The notes under the pieces were generated by a model, which did no database searches, had not been told where the DNA came from, and was given only the letters and a program-made list of their open reading frames with translations. Source: Hydractinia symbiolongicarpus (lineage: Eukaryota; Cnidaria; Hydrozoa; Anthoathecata; Hydractiniidae). Taken from it: a stretch of DNA of 64,000 bases. Position numbers and translations under genes: made by a program. This document shows, piece after piece, positions 10,796 to 24,223 of this stretch (its first letter is position 1; the number at the start of each line of letters is the position of its first letter). Location: assembly GCF_029227915.1 (NCBI RefSeq), contig NC_079878.1, forward strand, positions 28,795,501 to 28,859,500. The letters are read 5' to 3'.

Positions 10796-13700
10796 GTCAC
10801 ATATTCGTACCAACATGTATATAGCGATATTTTTCTGATATTACTAGGTTGCATCGCTTATAACAGTGACACGATTAACTGTGGGACTTAATTTAGCTGA
10901 CTCTGGACTGTGACCTTATAAATGTGATAAATGAGACAATTGGACTCCAAGAAAGAACATTCTTTTTAATTTGACAAGATTGCCGGAACTCAGCGATTAC
11001 ACTGGGCGCTGTGGTAGCGCTTCATTTAAAAATTTAGATAAATATGTCATTTTTTACTGTGGGACCAATCCTAACGGTTATTGCGCACTGAAGAAATAGC
11101 GACAGTTTCAAAAACTACATTTCATTGACTTTTTAATGGTGTCAGTCCGTTTGAGTTGCAACAGTTGTGTGACACATTCATACCAACATGTATTTAGTGT
11201 AATTTTTCTGATAATACTAGGTTGCATCGCTTTCAACAAGGAAACGATTGACTGTGGGACTTAATTGAACTAACTTTGGACTGTGACCATATAAATTTTA
11301 TAACTGAGACAATTGGACCCCAAGGAATAACATTCTTCTTATTTTGACATGATTGCTGGAATTCAGCGATTACACTAGGATCTGTGGTAGCGCATTATTA
11401 CAAAATTAGGATAAATAAGTCTTTCTTTACTGTGGGACCAATCCTGGCCGTTACTGCGCGCCGAAAAGATAGAGACATTCTCAAAAACTATATTTCACTG
11501 ACTTCTTGGCAGTATCAATCCGTTTGAGTTACAACGGTTGCGTCACATATTCGTACCAACATGAATTTAGCGATATTTATCTGACATTACTAGGTTGCAT
11601 CGCTTTTAACAGTGAAACGATTGACTATGGGACTTAATTGAACTAACTTTGGACTGTGACCTCATGAATGTGATAAATGAGACAATTGGACTCCAAGAAA
11701 GAACATTCTTTTTAATTTGACAATATTGCCGGATCTCAGCGAGTACACTGGGCGCTGTGGTAGCGCTTCATTTAAAAATTTAGATAAATAAGTCAATTTT
11801 TACTGTGGGACCAATCCTAGCTGTTATCGCGCGCTGAAGAAATAGAGACAGTTTCAAAAACTACATTTCATTGAATTTCTAATGGTGTCAGTTCGTCTGA
11901 GTTACAACGGTTGGGTAACATACTCGTAACAACATGAATTTAGCGATATTTATCTGACATTACTAGGTTGCATCGCTTATAACAGTGACACGATTAACTG
12001 TGGGACTTAATTTAGCTGACTCTGGACTGTGACCTTATAAATGTGATAAATGAGACAATTGGACTCCAAGAAAGAACATTCTTTTTAATTTGACAAGATT
12101 GCCGGAACTCAGCGATTACACTGGGCGCTGTGGTAGCGCTTCATTTAAAAATTTAGATAAATATGTCATTTTTTACTGTGGGACCAATCCTAACGGTTAT
12201 TGCGCACTGAAGAAATAGCGACAGTTTCAAAAACTACATTTCATTGACTTTTTAATGGTGTCAGTCCGTTTGAGTTGCAACAGTTGTGTGACACATTCGT
12301 ACCAACATGTATTTAGTGTAATTTTTCTGATAATACTAGGTTGCATCGCTTTCAACAAGGAAACGATTGACTGTGGGACTTAATTGAACTAACTTTGGAC
12401 TGTGACCATATAAATTTTATAACTGAGACAATTGGACCCCAAGGAATAACATTCTTCTTATTTTGACATGATTGCTGGAATTCAGCGATTACACTAGGAT
12501 CTGTGGTAGCGCATTATTACAAAATTAGGATAAATAAGTCTTTCTTTACTGTGGGACCAATCCTGGCCGTTACTGCGCGCCGAAAAGATAGAGACATTCT
12601 CAAAAACTACATTTCACTGACTTCTTGGCAGTATCAATCCGTTTGAGTTACAACGGTTGCGTCACATATTCGTACCAACATGAATTTAGCGATATTTATC
12701 TGACATTACTAGGTTGCATCGCTTTTAACAGTGAAACGATTGACTATGGGACTTAATTGAACTAACTTTGGACTGTGACCTCATGAATGTGATAAATGAG
12801 ACAATTGGACTCCAAGAAAGAACATTCTTTTTAATTTGACAATATTGCTGGAACTCAGCGATTACACTGGGCGCTGAGGTAGCGCTTCATTTAAAAATTT
12901 AGGTAAATATGTCATTCTTTACTGTGGGACCAATCCTAACGGTTATCGCGCCCTGAAGAAATAGCGACAGTTTCAAAAACTACATTTCATTGAATTTCTA
13001 ACGGTGTCAGTCCGTTTGAGTTACAACAGTTGTGTGACATATTCGTACCAACATGTATTTAGTGATATTTTTCTGATAATACTAGGTTGCATCACTTTTA
13101 ACAAGGAAACGATTGACTGTGGGACTTAATTGAACTAACTTTGGACTGTGACCATATAAATTTTATAACTGAGACAATTGGACTCCAAGAAATAACATTC
13201 TTCTTAATTTGACATGATTGCCGGATCTCAGCGAGTACACTGGGCGCTGTGGTAGCGCTTCATTTAAAAATTTAGATAAATAAGTCAATTTTTACTGTGG
13301 GACCAATCCTAGCTGTTATCGCGCGCTGAAGAAATAGAGACAGTTTCAAAAACTACATTTCATTGAATTTCTAATGGTGTCAGTTCGTCTGAGTTACAAC
13401 GGTTGGGTAACATGCTCGTAACAACATGAATTTAGCGATATTTATCTGACATTACTAGGTTGCATCGCTTTTAGCAGTGAAACGATTGACTGTTGGACTT
13501 AATTGAACTAACTTTGGACTGTGACCTCATGAATGTGATAAATGAGACAATTGGACTCCAAGAAAGAACATTCTTTTTAATTTGACGAGATTGCCGGTAC
13601 TCAGCGATTACACTGGGCGCTGTGGTAGCGCTTCATTTAAAAATTTAGATAAATATGTCATTCTTTACTGTGGGTCCAATCCTAACGGTTATCGCGCACT

Positions 13701-15271
13701 GAAGAAATAGCGACAGTTTCAAAAACTACATTTCACTGACTTTCTAACGGTGTCAGTCCGTTTGAGTTACAACAGTTGTGTGACATATTCGTACCAACAT
13801 GTATTTATTGATATTTTTCTGATAATACTAGGTTGCATCACTTTTAACAAGGAAACGATTGACTGTGGGACTTAATTGAACTAACTTTGGACTGTGACCA
13901 TTTAAATTTTATAACTGAGACAATTGGACTCCAAGAAATAACATTCTTTTTAATTTGACATGACTGCCGGATCTCAGCGAGTACACTGGGCGCTGTGGTA
14001 GCGCTTCATTTAAAAATTTAGATAAATAAGGCAATTTTTATTGTGGGACCAATCCTAGCTGTTATCGCGGGCTGAAGAAATAGAGACAGTTTCAAAAACT
14101 ACATTTCATTGGTTTTCTAACGGTGTCAGTCCGTTTGAGTTGCAACAGTTGTGTGACATATTCGTACCAACATGTATTAAGTGATATTTTTCTGATAATA
14201 CTAGGTTGCATCGCTTTCAACAAGGAAACGATTGACTGTGGGACCTAATTGAACTAACTTTGGACTGTGACCATATAAATGTGATAAATGAGACAATTTG
14301 ACTCCAAGAAAGAACATTCTTTTTAATTTGACAAGATTGCCGGAACTCAGCGATTACACTGGGCGCTGTGGTAGCGCTTCATTTAAAAATTTAGATAAAT
14401 AAGTCAATTTTTACTGTGGGACCAATCCTAGCTGCTATCGCGTGCTGAAGAAATAGAGACAGTTTCAAAAACTACATTTCACTGACTTTCTAACGGTGTC
14501 AGTCCGTTTGAGTTACAACAGTTGTGTGACATATTCGTACCACCATGTATTTAGTGATATTTTTCTGATAATACTAGGTTGCATCACTTTTAACAAGGAA
14601 ACGATTGACTGTGGGACTTAATTGAACTAACTTTGGACTGTAACCTCATGAATGTGATAAATGAGACAATTGGACTCCAAGAAAGAACATTCTTTTTAAT
14701 TTGACAAGATTTCCGGTACTCAGCGATTACACTGGGCGCTGTGGTAGCGCTTCATTTAAAAATTTAGATAAATATGTCATTCTTTACAGTGGGACCAATC
14801 CTAAGGGTTATCGCGCACTGAAGAAATAGCGACAGTTTCAAAAACTACATTTCATTGATTTTCTAACGGTGTCAGTCCGTTTGAGTTGCAACAGTTGTGT
14901 GACATATTCGTACCAACATGTATTAAGTGATATTTTTCTGATAATACTAGGTTGCATCGCTTTCAACAAGGAAACGATTGACTGTGGGACCTAATTGAAC
15001 TAACTTTGGACTGTGACCATATAAATGTGATAAATGAGACAATTGGACTCCAAGAAAGAACATTCTTTTTAATTTGACAAGATTGCCGGAACTCAGCGAT
15101 TACACTGGGCGCTGTGGTAGCGCTTCATTTAAAAATTTAGATAAATAAGTCAATTTTTACTGTGGGACCAATCCTAGCTGCTATCGCGTGCTGAAGAAAT
15201 AGAGACAGTTTCAAAAACTACATTTCACTGACTTTCTAACGGTGTCAGTCTTTTTGAGTTACAACGGTTGC
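10796..15271. repeat. Twelve-monomer block (4,476 bp), edited copy of the previous block
   Basis: Type order: m1, m2, m3, m5/m1 hybrid (11915), m2, m3, m4, m5 (13407), an m4-like monomer (13780), m6 (14153), m7 (14526), m6-like (14899). Compared with 6693-10795 it lacks the m4 before the hybrid and has two extra monomers, m5 and m4-like, before m6. Offsets confirm this: 7066 to 11169 is 11 x 373, 8558 to 12288 is 10 x 373, and 10050 to 14526 is 12 x 373. All changes are in whole monomers. The final trimer (14153-15271) closely matches 9677-10795. Confidence 0.8.
11542..11914. repeat. Hybrid m3/m4 monomer with internal exchange point
   Basis: The left part is m3 (ATGAATTTAGCG, GACTATGGGA, CTCATGAATGTG, TTTGACAATATTGCCGGA). 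At about 11733 it switches to m4 (GGATCTCAGCGAGTACAC) and keeps m4 bases to its end (TGGTGTCAGTTCGTCTGAG). The corresponding region of the previous block has separate full m3 (7439) and m4 (7812) monomers. The switch lies within the short shared stretch ATTGCCGGA at about 11724-11732, so one 373-bp length was removed inside a very short tract of identity. Confidence 0.8.
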
Positions 15272-17136
15272 GTCACATATTCGTACCAACATGTATATAG
15301 CGATATTTTTCTGATATTACTAGGTTGCATCGCTTATAACAGTGACACGATTAACTGTGGGACTTAATTTAGCTGACTCTGGACTGTGACCTTATGAATG
15401 TGATAAATGAGACAATTGGACTCCAAGAAAGAACATTCTTTTTAATTTGACAAGATTGCCGGAACTCAGCGATTACACTGGGCGCTGTGGTAGCGCTTCA
15501 TTTAAAAATTTAGATAAATATGTCATTCTTTACTGTGGGACCAATCCTAACGGTTATTGCGCACTGAAGAAATAGCGACAGTTTCAAAAACTACATATCA
15601 TTGACTTTTTAATGGTGTCAGTCCGTTTGAGTTGCAACAGTTGTGTGACATATTCGTACCAACATGTATTTAGTGATATTTTTCTGATAATACTAGGTTG
15701 CATCGCTTTCAACAAGGAAACGATTGACTGTGGGACTTAATTGAACTAACTTTGGACTGTGACCATATAAATTTTATAACTGAGACAATTGGACCCCAAG
15801 GAATAACATTCTTCTTATTTTGACATGATTGCTGGAATTCAGCGATTACACTAGGATCTGTGGTAGCGCATTATTACAAAATTAGGATAAATAAGTCTTT
15901 CTTTACTGTGGGACCAATCCTGGCCGTTACTGCGCGCCGAAAAGATAGAGACATTCTCAAAAACTACATTTCACTGACTTCTTGGCAGTATCAATCCGTT
16001 TGAGTTACAACGGTTGCGTCACATATTCGTACCAACATGAATTTAGCGATATTTATCTGACATTACTAGGTTGCACCGCTTTTAACAGTGAAACGATTGA
16101 CTATGGGACTTAATTGAACTAACTTTGGACTGTGACCTCATGAATGTGATAAATGAGACAATTGGACTCCAAGAAAGAACATTCTTTTTAATTTGACAAT
16201 ATTGCTGGAACTCAGCGATTACACTGGGCGCTGAGGTAGCGCTTCATTTAAAATTTTAGGTAAATATGTCATTCTTTACTGTGGGACCAATCCTAACGGT
16301 TATCGCGCCCTGAAGAAATAACGACAGTTTCAAAAACTACATTTCATTGAATTTCTAACGGTGTCAGTCCGTTTGAGTTAAAACAGTTGTGTGACATATT
16401 CGTACCAACATGTATTTAGTGATATGTTTCTGATAATACTAGGTTGCATCACTTTTAACAAGGAAACGATTGACTGTGGGACTTAATTGAACTAACTTTG
16501 GACTGTGACCATATAAATTTTATAACTGAGACAATTGGACTCCAAGAAATAACATTCTTTTTAATTTGTCATGATTGCCGGATCTCAGCGAGTACACTGG
16601 GCGCTGTGGTAGCGCTTCATTTAAAAATTTAGATAAATAAGTCAATTTTTACTGTGGGACCAATCCTAGCTGTAATCGCGCGCTGAAGAAATAGAGACAG
16701 TTTCAAAAACTACATTTCATTGAATTTCTAATGGTGTCAGTTCGTCTGAGTTTTAACGGTTGGGTAACATACTCGTAACAACATGAATTTAGCGATATTT
16801 ATCTGACATTACTAGGTTGCATCGCTTTTAACAGTGAAACGATTGACTGTTGGACTTAATTGAACTAACTTTGGACTGTGACCTCATGAATGTGATAAAT
16901 GAGACAATTGGACTCCAAGAAAGAACATTCTTTTTAATTTGACAAGATTGCCGGTGCTCAGCGATTACACTGGGCGCTGTGGTAGCGCTTCATTTAAAAA
17001 TTTAGATAAATATGTCATTCTTTACTGTGGGACCAATCCTAACGGTTATCGCGCACTGAAGAAATAGCGACAGTTTCAAAAACTACATTTCATTGACTTT
17101 CTAACGGTGTCAGTCCGTTTGAGTTACAACAGTTGT
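14526..17136. repeat. Seven-monomer higher-order repeat, copy 1 (2,611 bp)
   Basis: Type order m7, m6-like, m1, m2, m3, m4, m5. The diagnostic CCACCATG of m7 occurs at the start of this unit and again at 17149 and 19760, spaced by exactly 2,611 bp (7 x 373). Private variants shared with copy 2 include CTACATATCATTGAC (15594), GAGTTAAAACAG (about 16375), GATATGTTTCTG (about 16423) and CCGGTGCTC (about 16950). Overlaps the previous block by definition, because the two periodicities are phased differently. Confidence 0.85.
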
Positions 17137-19747
17137 GTGACATATTCGTACCACCATGTATTTAGTGATATTTTTCTGATAATACTAGGTTGCATCACTT
17201 TTAACAAGGAAACGATTGACTGTGGGACTTAATTGAACTAACTTTGGACTGTAACCTCATGAATGTGATAAATGAGACAATTGGACTCCAAGAAAGAACA
17301 TTCTTTTTAATTTGACAAGATTTCCGGTACTCAGCGATTACACTGGGCGCTGTGGTAGCGCTTCATTTAAAAATTTAGATAAATATGTCATTCTTTACAG
17401 TGGGACCAATCCTAAGGGTTATCGCGCACTGAAGAAATAGCGACAGTTTCAAAAACTACATTTCATTGATTTTCTAACGGTGTCAGTCCGTTTGAGTTGC
17501 AACAGTTGTGTGACATATTCGTACCAACATGTATTAAGTGATATTTTTCTGATAATACTAGGTTGCATCGCTTTCAACAAGGAAACGATTGACTGTGGGA
17601 CCTAATTGAACTAACTTTGGACTGTGACCATATAAATGTGATAAATGAGACAATTGGACTCCAAGAAAGAACATTCTTTTTAATTTGACAAGATTGCCGG
17701 AACTCAGCGATTACACTGGGCGCTGTGGTAGCGCTTCATTTAAAAATTTAGATAAATAAGTCAATTTTTACTGTGGGACCAATCCTAGCTGCTATCGCGT
17801 GCTGAAGAAATAGAGACAGTTTCAAAAACTACATTTCACTGACTTTCTAACGGTGTCAGTCTTTTTGAGTTACAACGGTTGCGTCACATATTCGTACCAA
17901 CATGTATATAGCGATATTTTTCTGATATTACTAGGTTGCATCGCTTATAACAGTGACACGATTAACTGTGGGACTTAATTTAGCTGACTCTGGACTGTGA
18001 CCTTATGAATGTGATAAATGAGACAATTGGACTCCAAGAAAGAACATTCTTTTTAATTTGACAAGATTGCCGGAACTCAGCGATTACACTGGGCGCTGTG
18101 GTAGCGCTTCATTTAAAAATTTAGATAAATATGTCATTCTTTACTGTGGGACCAATCCTAACGGTTATTGCGCACTGAAGAAATAGCGACAGTTTCAAAA
18201 ACTACATATCATTGACTTTTTAATGGTGTCAGTCCGTTTGAGTTGCAACAGTTGTGTGACATATTCGTACCAACATGTATTTAGTGATATTTTTCTGATA
18301 ATACTAGGTTGCATCGCTTTCAACAAGGAAACGATTGACTGTGGGACTTAATTGAACTAACTTTGGACTGTGACCATATAAATTTTATAACTGAGACAAT
18401 CGGACCCCAAGGAATAACATTCTTCTTATTTTGACATGATTGCTGGAATTCAGCGATTACACTAGGATCTGTGGTAGCGCATTATTACAAAATTAGGATA
18501 AATAAGTCTTTCTTTACTGTGGGACCAATCCTGGCCGTTACTGCGCGCCGAAAAGATAGAGACATTCTCAAAAACTACATTTCACTGACTTCTTGGCAGT
18601 ATCAATCCGTTTGAGTTACAACGGTTGCGTCACATATTCGTACCAACATGAATTTAGCGATATTTATCTGACATTACTAGGTTGCATCGCTTTTAACAGT
18701 GAAACGATTGACTATGGGACTTAATTGAACTAACTTTGGACTGTGACCTCATGAATGTGATAAATGAGACAATTGGACTCCAAGAAAGAACATTCTTTTT
18801 AATTTGACAATATTGCTGGAACTCAGCGATTACACTGGGCGCTGAGGTAGCGCTTCATTTAAAATTTTAGGTAAATATGTCATTCTTTACTGTGGGACCA
18901 ATCCTAACGGTTATCGCGCCCTGAAGAAATAACGACAGTTTCAAAAACTACATTTCATTGAATTTCTAACGGTGTCAGTCCGTTTGAGTTAAAACAGTTG
19001 TGTGACATATTCGTACCAACATGTATTTAGTGATATGTTTCTGATAATACTAGGTTGCATCACTTTTAACAAGGAAACGATTGACTGTGGGACTTAATTG
19101 AACTAACTTTGGACTGTGACCATATAAATTTTATAACTGAGACAATTGGACTCCAAGAAATAACATTCTTTTTAATTTGTCATGATTGCCGGATCTCAGC
19201 GAGTACACTGGGCGCTGTGGTAGCGCTTCATTTAAAAATTTAGATAAATAAGTCAATTTTTACTGTGGGACCAATCCTAGCTGTAATCGCGCGCTGAAGA
19301 AATAGAGACAGTTTCAAAAACTACATTTCATTGAATTTCTAATGGTGTCAGTTCGTCTGAGTTTTAACGGTTGGGTAACATACTCGTAACAACATGAATT
19401 TAGCGATATTTATCTGACATTACTAGGTTGCATCGCTTTTAACAGTGAAACGATTGACTGTTGGACTTAATTGAACTAACTTTGGACTGTGACCTCATGA
19501 ATGTGATAAATGAGACAATTGGACTCCAAGAAAGAACATTCTTTTTAATTTGACAAGATTGCCGGTGCTCAGCGATTACACTGGGCGCTGTGGTAGCGCT
19601 TCATTTAAAAATTTAGATAAATATGTCATTCTTTACTGTGGGACCAATCCTAACGGTTATCGCGCACTGAAGAAATAGCGACAGTTTCAAAAACTACATT
19701 TCATTGACTTTCTAACGGTGTCAGTCCGTTTGAGTTACAACAGTTGT
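17137..19747. repeat. Seven-monomer higher-order repeat, copy 2 (2,611 bp)
   Basis: Same order and same private variants as copy 1. The differences noticed by eye are single bases, for example C at 18401 (GACAATCGGACC) against T at 15790, and T at 18687 against C at 16076 (TTGCACCGC). It is followed by another m7 at 19748 but then by a different monomer (n type) where copy 1 and copy 2 have m6-like, so the third copy breaks off after one monomer. Confidence 0.88.
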
Positions 19748-21985
19748 GTGACATATTCGTACCACCATGTATTTAGTGATATTTTTCTGATAATACTAGG
19801 TTGCATCACTTTTAACAAGGAAACGATTGACTGTGGGACTTAATTGAACTAACTTTGGACTGTAACCTCATGAATGTGATAAATGAGACAATTGGACTCC
19901 AAGAAAGAACATTCTTTTTAATTTGACAAGATTGCCGGTACTCAGCGATTACACTGGGCGCTGTGGTAGCGCTTCATTTAAAAATTTAGATAAATATGTC
20001 ATTCTTTACTGTGGGACCAATCCTAACGGTTATCGCGCACTGAAGAAATAGCGACAGTTTCAAAAACTACATTTCATTGATTTTCTAACGGTGTCAGTCC
20101 GTTTGAGTTGCAACAGTTGCGTGACATATTCGTACCAACATGTATTTAGTGATATTATTCTGATAATAGTAGGTTGCATCGCTTTCAACAAGGAAACGAT
20201 TGACTGTGGGACCTAATTGAACTAACTTTAGACTGTGACCATATAAATGTGATAAATGAGACAATTGGACTCCAAGAAAGAACATTCTTTTTAATTTGAC
20301 AAGATTGCCGGAACTCAGCGATTACACTGGGCGCTGTGGTAGCGCTTCATTTAAAAATTTAGATAAATAAGTCAATTTTTACTGTGGGACCAATCCTAGC
20401 TGTTATCGCGTGCTGAAGAAATAGCGACAGTTTCAAAAACTACATTTCATTGACTTTTTAATGGTGTCAGTCCGTTTGAGTTGCAACAGTTGTGTGACAT
20501 ATTCGTACCAACATGTATTTAGTGATATTTTTCTGATAATACTAGGTTGCATCGCTTTCAACAAGGAAACGATTGACTGTGGGACTTAATTGAACTAACT
20601 TTGGACTGTAACCTCATGAATGTGATAAATGAGACAATTGGACTCCAAGAAAGAACATTCTTTTTAATTTGACAAGATTGCCGGTACTCAGCGATTACAC
20701 TGGGCGCTGTGGTAGCGCTTCATTTAAAAATTTAGATAAATATGTCATTCTTTACTGTGGGACCAATCCTAACGGTTATGGCGCACTGAAGAAATAGCGA
20801 CAGTTTCAAAAACTACATTTCATTGATTTTCTAACGGTGTCAGTCCGTTTGAGTTGCAACAGTTGCGTGACATATTCGTACCAACATGTATTTAGTGATA
20901 TTATTCTGATAATAGTAGGTTGCATCGCTTTCAACAAGGAAACGATTGACTGTGGGACCTAATTGAACTATCTTTGGACTGTGACCATATAAATGTGATA
21001 AATGAGACAATTGGACTCCAAGAAAGAACATTCTTTTTAATTTGACAAGATTGCCGGAACTCAGCGATTACACTGGGCGCTGTGGTAGCGCTTCATTTAA
21101 AAATTTAGATAAATAAGTCAATTTTTACTGTGGGACCAATCCTAGCTGTTATCGCGTGCTGAAGAAATAGCGACAGTTTCAAAAACTACATTTCATTGAC
21201 TTTTTAATGGTGTCAGTCCGTTTGAGTTGCAACAGTTGTGTGACATATTCGTACCAACATGTATTTAGTGATATTTTTCTGATAATACTAGGTTGCATCG
21301 CTTTCAACAAGGAAACGATTGACTGTGGGACTTAATTGAACTAACTTTGGACTGTGACCATATAAATTTTATAACTGAGACAATTGGACTCCAAGAAATA
21401 ACATTCTTCTTAATTTGACATGATTGCCGGATCTCAGCGAGTACACTGGGCGCTGTGGTAGCGCTTCATTTAAAAATTTAGATAAATAAGTCAATTTTTA
21501 CTGTGGGACCAATCCTAGCTGTTATCGCGCGTTGAAGAAATAGAGACAGTTTCAAAAACTACATTTCATTGAATTTCTAATGGTGTCAGTTCGTCTGAGT
21601 TACAACGGTTGGGTCACATACTCGTAACAACATGAATTTAGCGATATTTATCTGACATTACTAGGTTGCATCGCTTTTAACAGAGAAACGATTGACTGTT
21701 GGACTTAATTGAACTAACTTTGGACTGTGACCTCATGAATGTGATAAATGAGACAATTGGACTCCAAGAAAGAACATTCTTTTTAATTTGACAAGATTGC
21801 CGGAACTCAGCGATTACACTGGGCGCTGTGGTAGCGCTTCATTTAAAAATTTAGATAAATAAGTCAATTTTTACTGTGGGACCAATCCTAGCTGCTATCG
21901 CGTGCTGAAGAAATAGAGACAGTTTCAAAAACTACATTTCACTGACTTTCTAACGGTGTCAGTCTTTTTGAGTTACAACGGTTGC
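19748..21985. repeat. m7 plus duplicated n-m2 dimer (746 bp) and m5
   Basis: Starts at 19748 (m7), 20121 (n), 20494 (m2-like), 20867 (n), 21240 (m2) and 21613 (m5). The n type is marked by GTTGCGTGACATATTCG and GATATTATTCTGATAATAGTAGG, seen only at 20121 and 20867, 746 bp apart. A direct dimer duplication therefore lies here. It also explains the two almost identical short minus-strand reading frames near 20.1-20.3 and 20.8-21.0 kb; they are the same satellite segment twice and not genes. The m2-like monomer at 20494 carries the CTGTAACCTCATG of m7 and so is itself mixed. Confidence 0.8.
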
Positions 21986-24223
21986 GTCACATATTCGTAC
22001 CAACATGTATATAGCGATATTTTTCTGATATTACTAGGTTGCATCGCTTATAACAGTGACACGATTAACTGTGGGACTTAATTTAGCTGACTCTGGACTG
22101 TGACCTTATAAATGTGATAAATGAGACAATTGGACTCCAAGAAAGAACATTCTTTTTAATTTGACAAGATTGCCGGAACTCAGCGATTACACTGGGCGCT
22201 GTGGTAGCGCTTCATTTAAAAATTTAGATAAATATGTCATTCTTTACTGTGGGACCAATCCTAACGGTTATTGCGCACTGAAGAAATAGCGACAGTTTCA
22301 AAAACTACATTTCATTGACTTTTTAATGGTGTCAGTCCGTTTGAGTTGCAACAGTTGTGTGACATATTCGTACTAACATGTATTTAGTGATATTTTTCTG
22401 ATAATACTAGGTTGCATCGCTTTCAACAAGGAAACGACTGACTGTGGGACTTAATTGAACTAACTTTGGACTATGACCATATAAATTTTATAACTGAGAC
22501 AATTGGACCCCAAGGAATAACATTCTTCTTATTTTGACATGATTGCTGGAATTCAGCGATTACACTAGGATCTGTGGTAGCGCATTATTACAAAATTAGG
22601 ATAAATAAGTCTTTCTTTACTGTGGGACCAATCCTGGCCGTTACTGCGCGCCGAAAAGATAGAGACATTCTCAAAAACTACATTTCACTGACTTCTTGGC
22701 AGTATCAATCCGTTTGAGTTACAACGGTTGCGTCACATATTCGTACCAACATGAATTTAGCGATATTTATCTGACATTACTAGGTTGCATCGCTTTTAAC
22801 AGTGAAACAATTGACTATGGGACTTAATTGAACTAACTTTGGACTGTGACCTCATGAATGTGATAAATGAGACAATTGTACTCCAAGAAAGAACATTCTT
22901 TTTAATTTGACAATATTGCCGGAACTCAGCGATTACACTGGGCGCTGTGGTAGCGCTTCATTTAAAAATTTAGGTAAATATGTCATTCTTTACTGTGGGA
23001 CCAATCCTAACGGTTATCGCCCCCTGAAGAAATAGCGACAGTTTCAAAAACTACATTTCATTGAATTTCTAACGGTGTCAGTCCGTTTGAGTTACAACAG
23101 TTGTGTGACATATTCGTACCAACATGTATTTTGTGATATGTTTCTGATAATACTAGGTTGCATCACTTTTAACAAGGAAACGATTGACTGTGGGACTTAA
23201 TTGAACTAACTTTGGACTGTGACCATATAAATTTTATAACTGAGACAATTGGACTCCAAGAAATAACATTCTTTTTAATTTGACATGATTGCCGGATCTC
23301 AGCGAGTACACTGGGCGCTGTGGTAGCGCTTCATTTAAAAATTTAGATAAATAAGTCAATTTTTACTGTGGGACCAATCCTAGCTGTAATCGCGCGCTGA
23401 AGAAATAGAGACAGTTTCAAAAACTACATTTCATTGAATTTCTAATGGTGTCAGTTCGTCTGAGTTTTAACGGTTGGGTAACATACTCGTAACAACATGA
23501 ATTTAGCGATATTTATTTGACATTACTAGGTTGCATCGCTTTTAACAGTGAAACGATTGACTGTTGGACTTAATTGAACTAACTTTGGACTGTGACCTCA
23601 TGAATGTGATAAATGAGACAATTGGACTCCAAGAAAGAACATTCTTTTTAATTTGACAAGATTGCCGGTACTCAGCGATTACACTGGGCGCTGTGGTAGC
23701 GCTTCATTTAAAAATTTAGATAAATATGTCATTCTTTACTGTGGGACCAATCCTAACGGTTATCGCGCACTGAAGAAATAGCGACAGTTTCAAAAACTAC
23801 ATTTCATTGATTTTCTAACGGTGTCAGTCCGTTTGAGTTACAACAGTTGTGTGACATATTCGTACCACCATGTATTTAGTGATATTTTTCTGATAATACT
23901 AGGTTGCATCACTTTTAACAAGGAAACGATTGACTGTGGGACTTAATTGAACTAACTTTGGACTGTGACGATATAAATTTTATAACTGAGACAATTGGAC
24001 TCCAAGAAATAACATTCTTCTTAATTTGACATGACTGCCGGATCTCAGCGAGTACACTGGGCGCTGTGGTAGCGCTTCATTTAAAAATTTAGATAAATAA
24101 GTCAATTTTTATTGTGGGACTAATCCTAGCTGTTATCGCGCGCTGAAGAAATAGAGACAGTTTCAAAAACTACATTTCATTGAATTTCTAATGGTGTCAG
24201 TTCGTCTGAGTTACAACGGTTGC
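21986..24223. repeat. Six-monomer higher-order repeat (2,238 bp)
   Basis: Order m1, m2, m3, m4, m5, m7 with starts 21986, 22359, 22732, 23105, 23478 and 23851. The last monomer begins as m7 (CCACCATG) but its second half is m4-like (GACGATATAAATTTTATAACTG, GCGAGTACAC) and ends with GTTCGTCTGAGTTACAACGG, so it is a mosaic. It passes into the next m1 at 24224. An m3 variant here has CAATTGTACTCC (about 22873), a marker that can be followed into the next copies. Confidence 0.82.

Noticed and set aside
20094-21031. Two almost identical minus-strand frames of 63 codons (20094-20285 and 20840-21031)
   Set aside because: They are 746 bp apart, exactly the dimer duplication, and read satellite sequence that also occurs at 9.4 kb in related form. 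Similarity reflects DNA repetition, not protein conservation.
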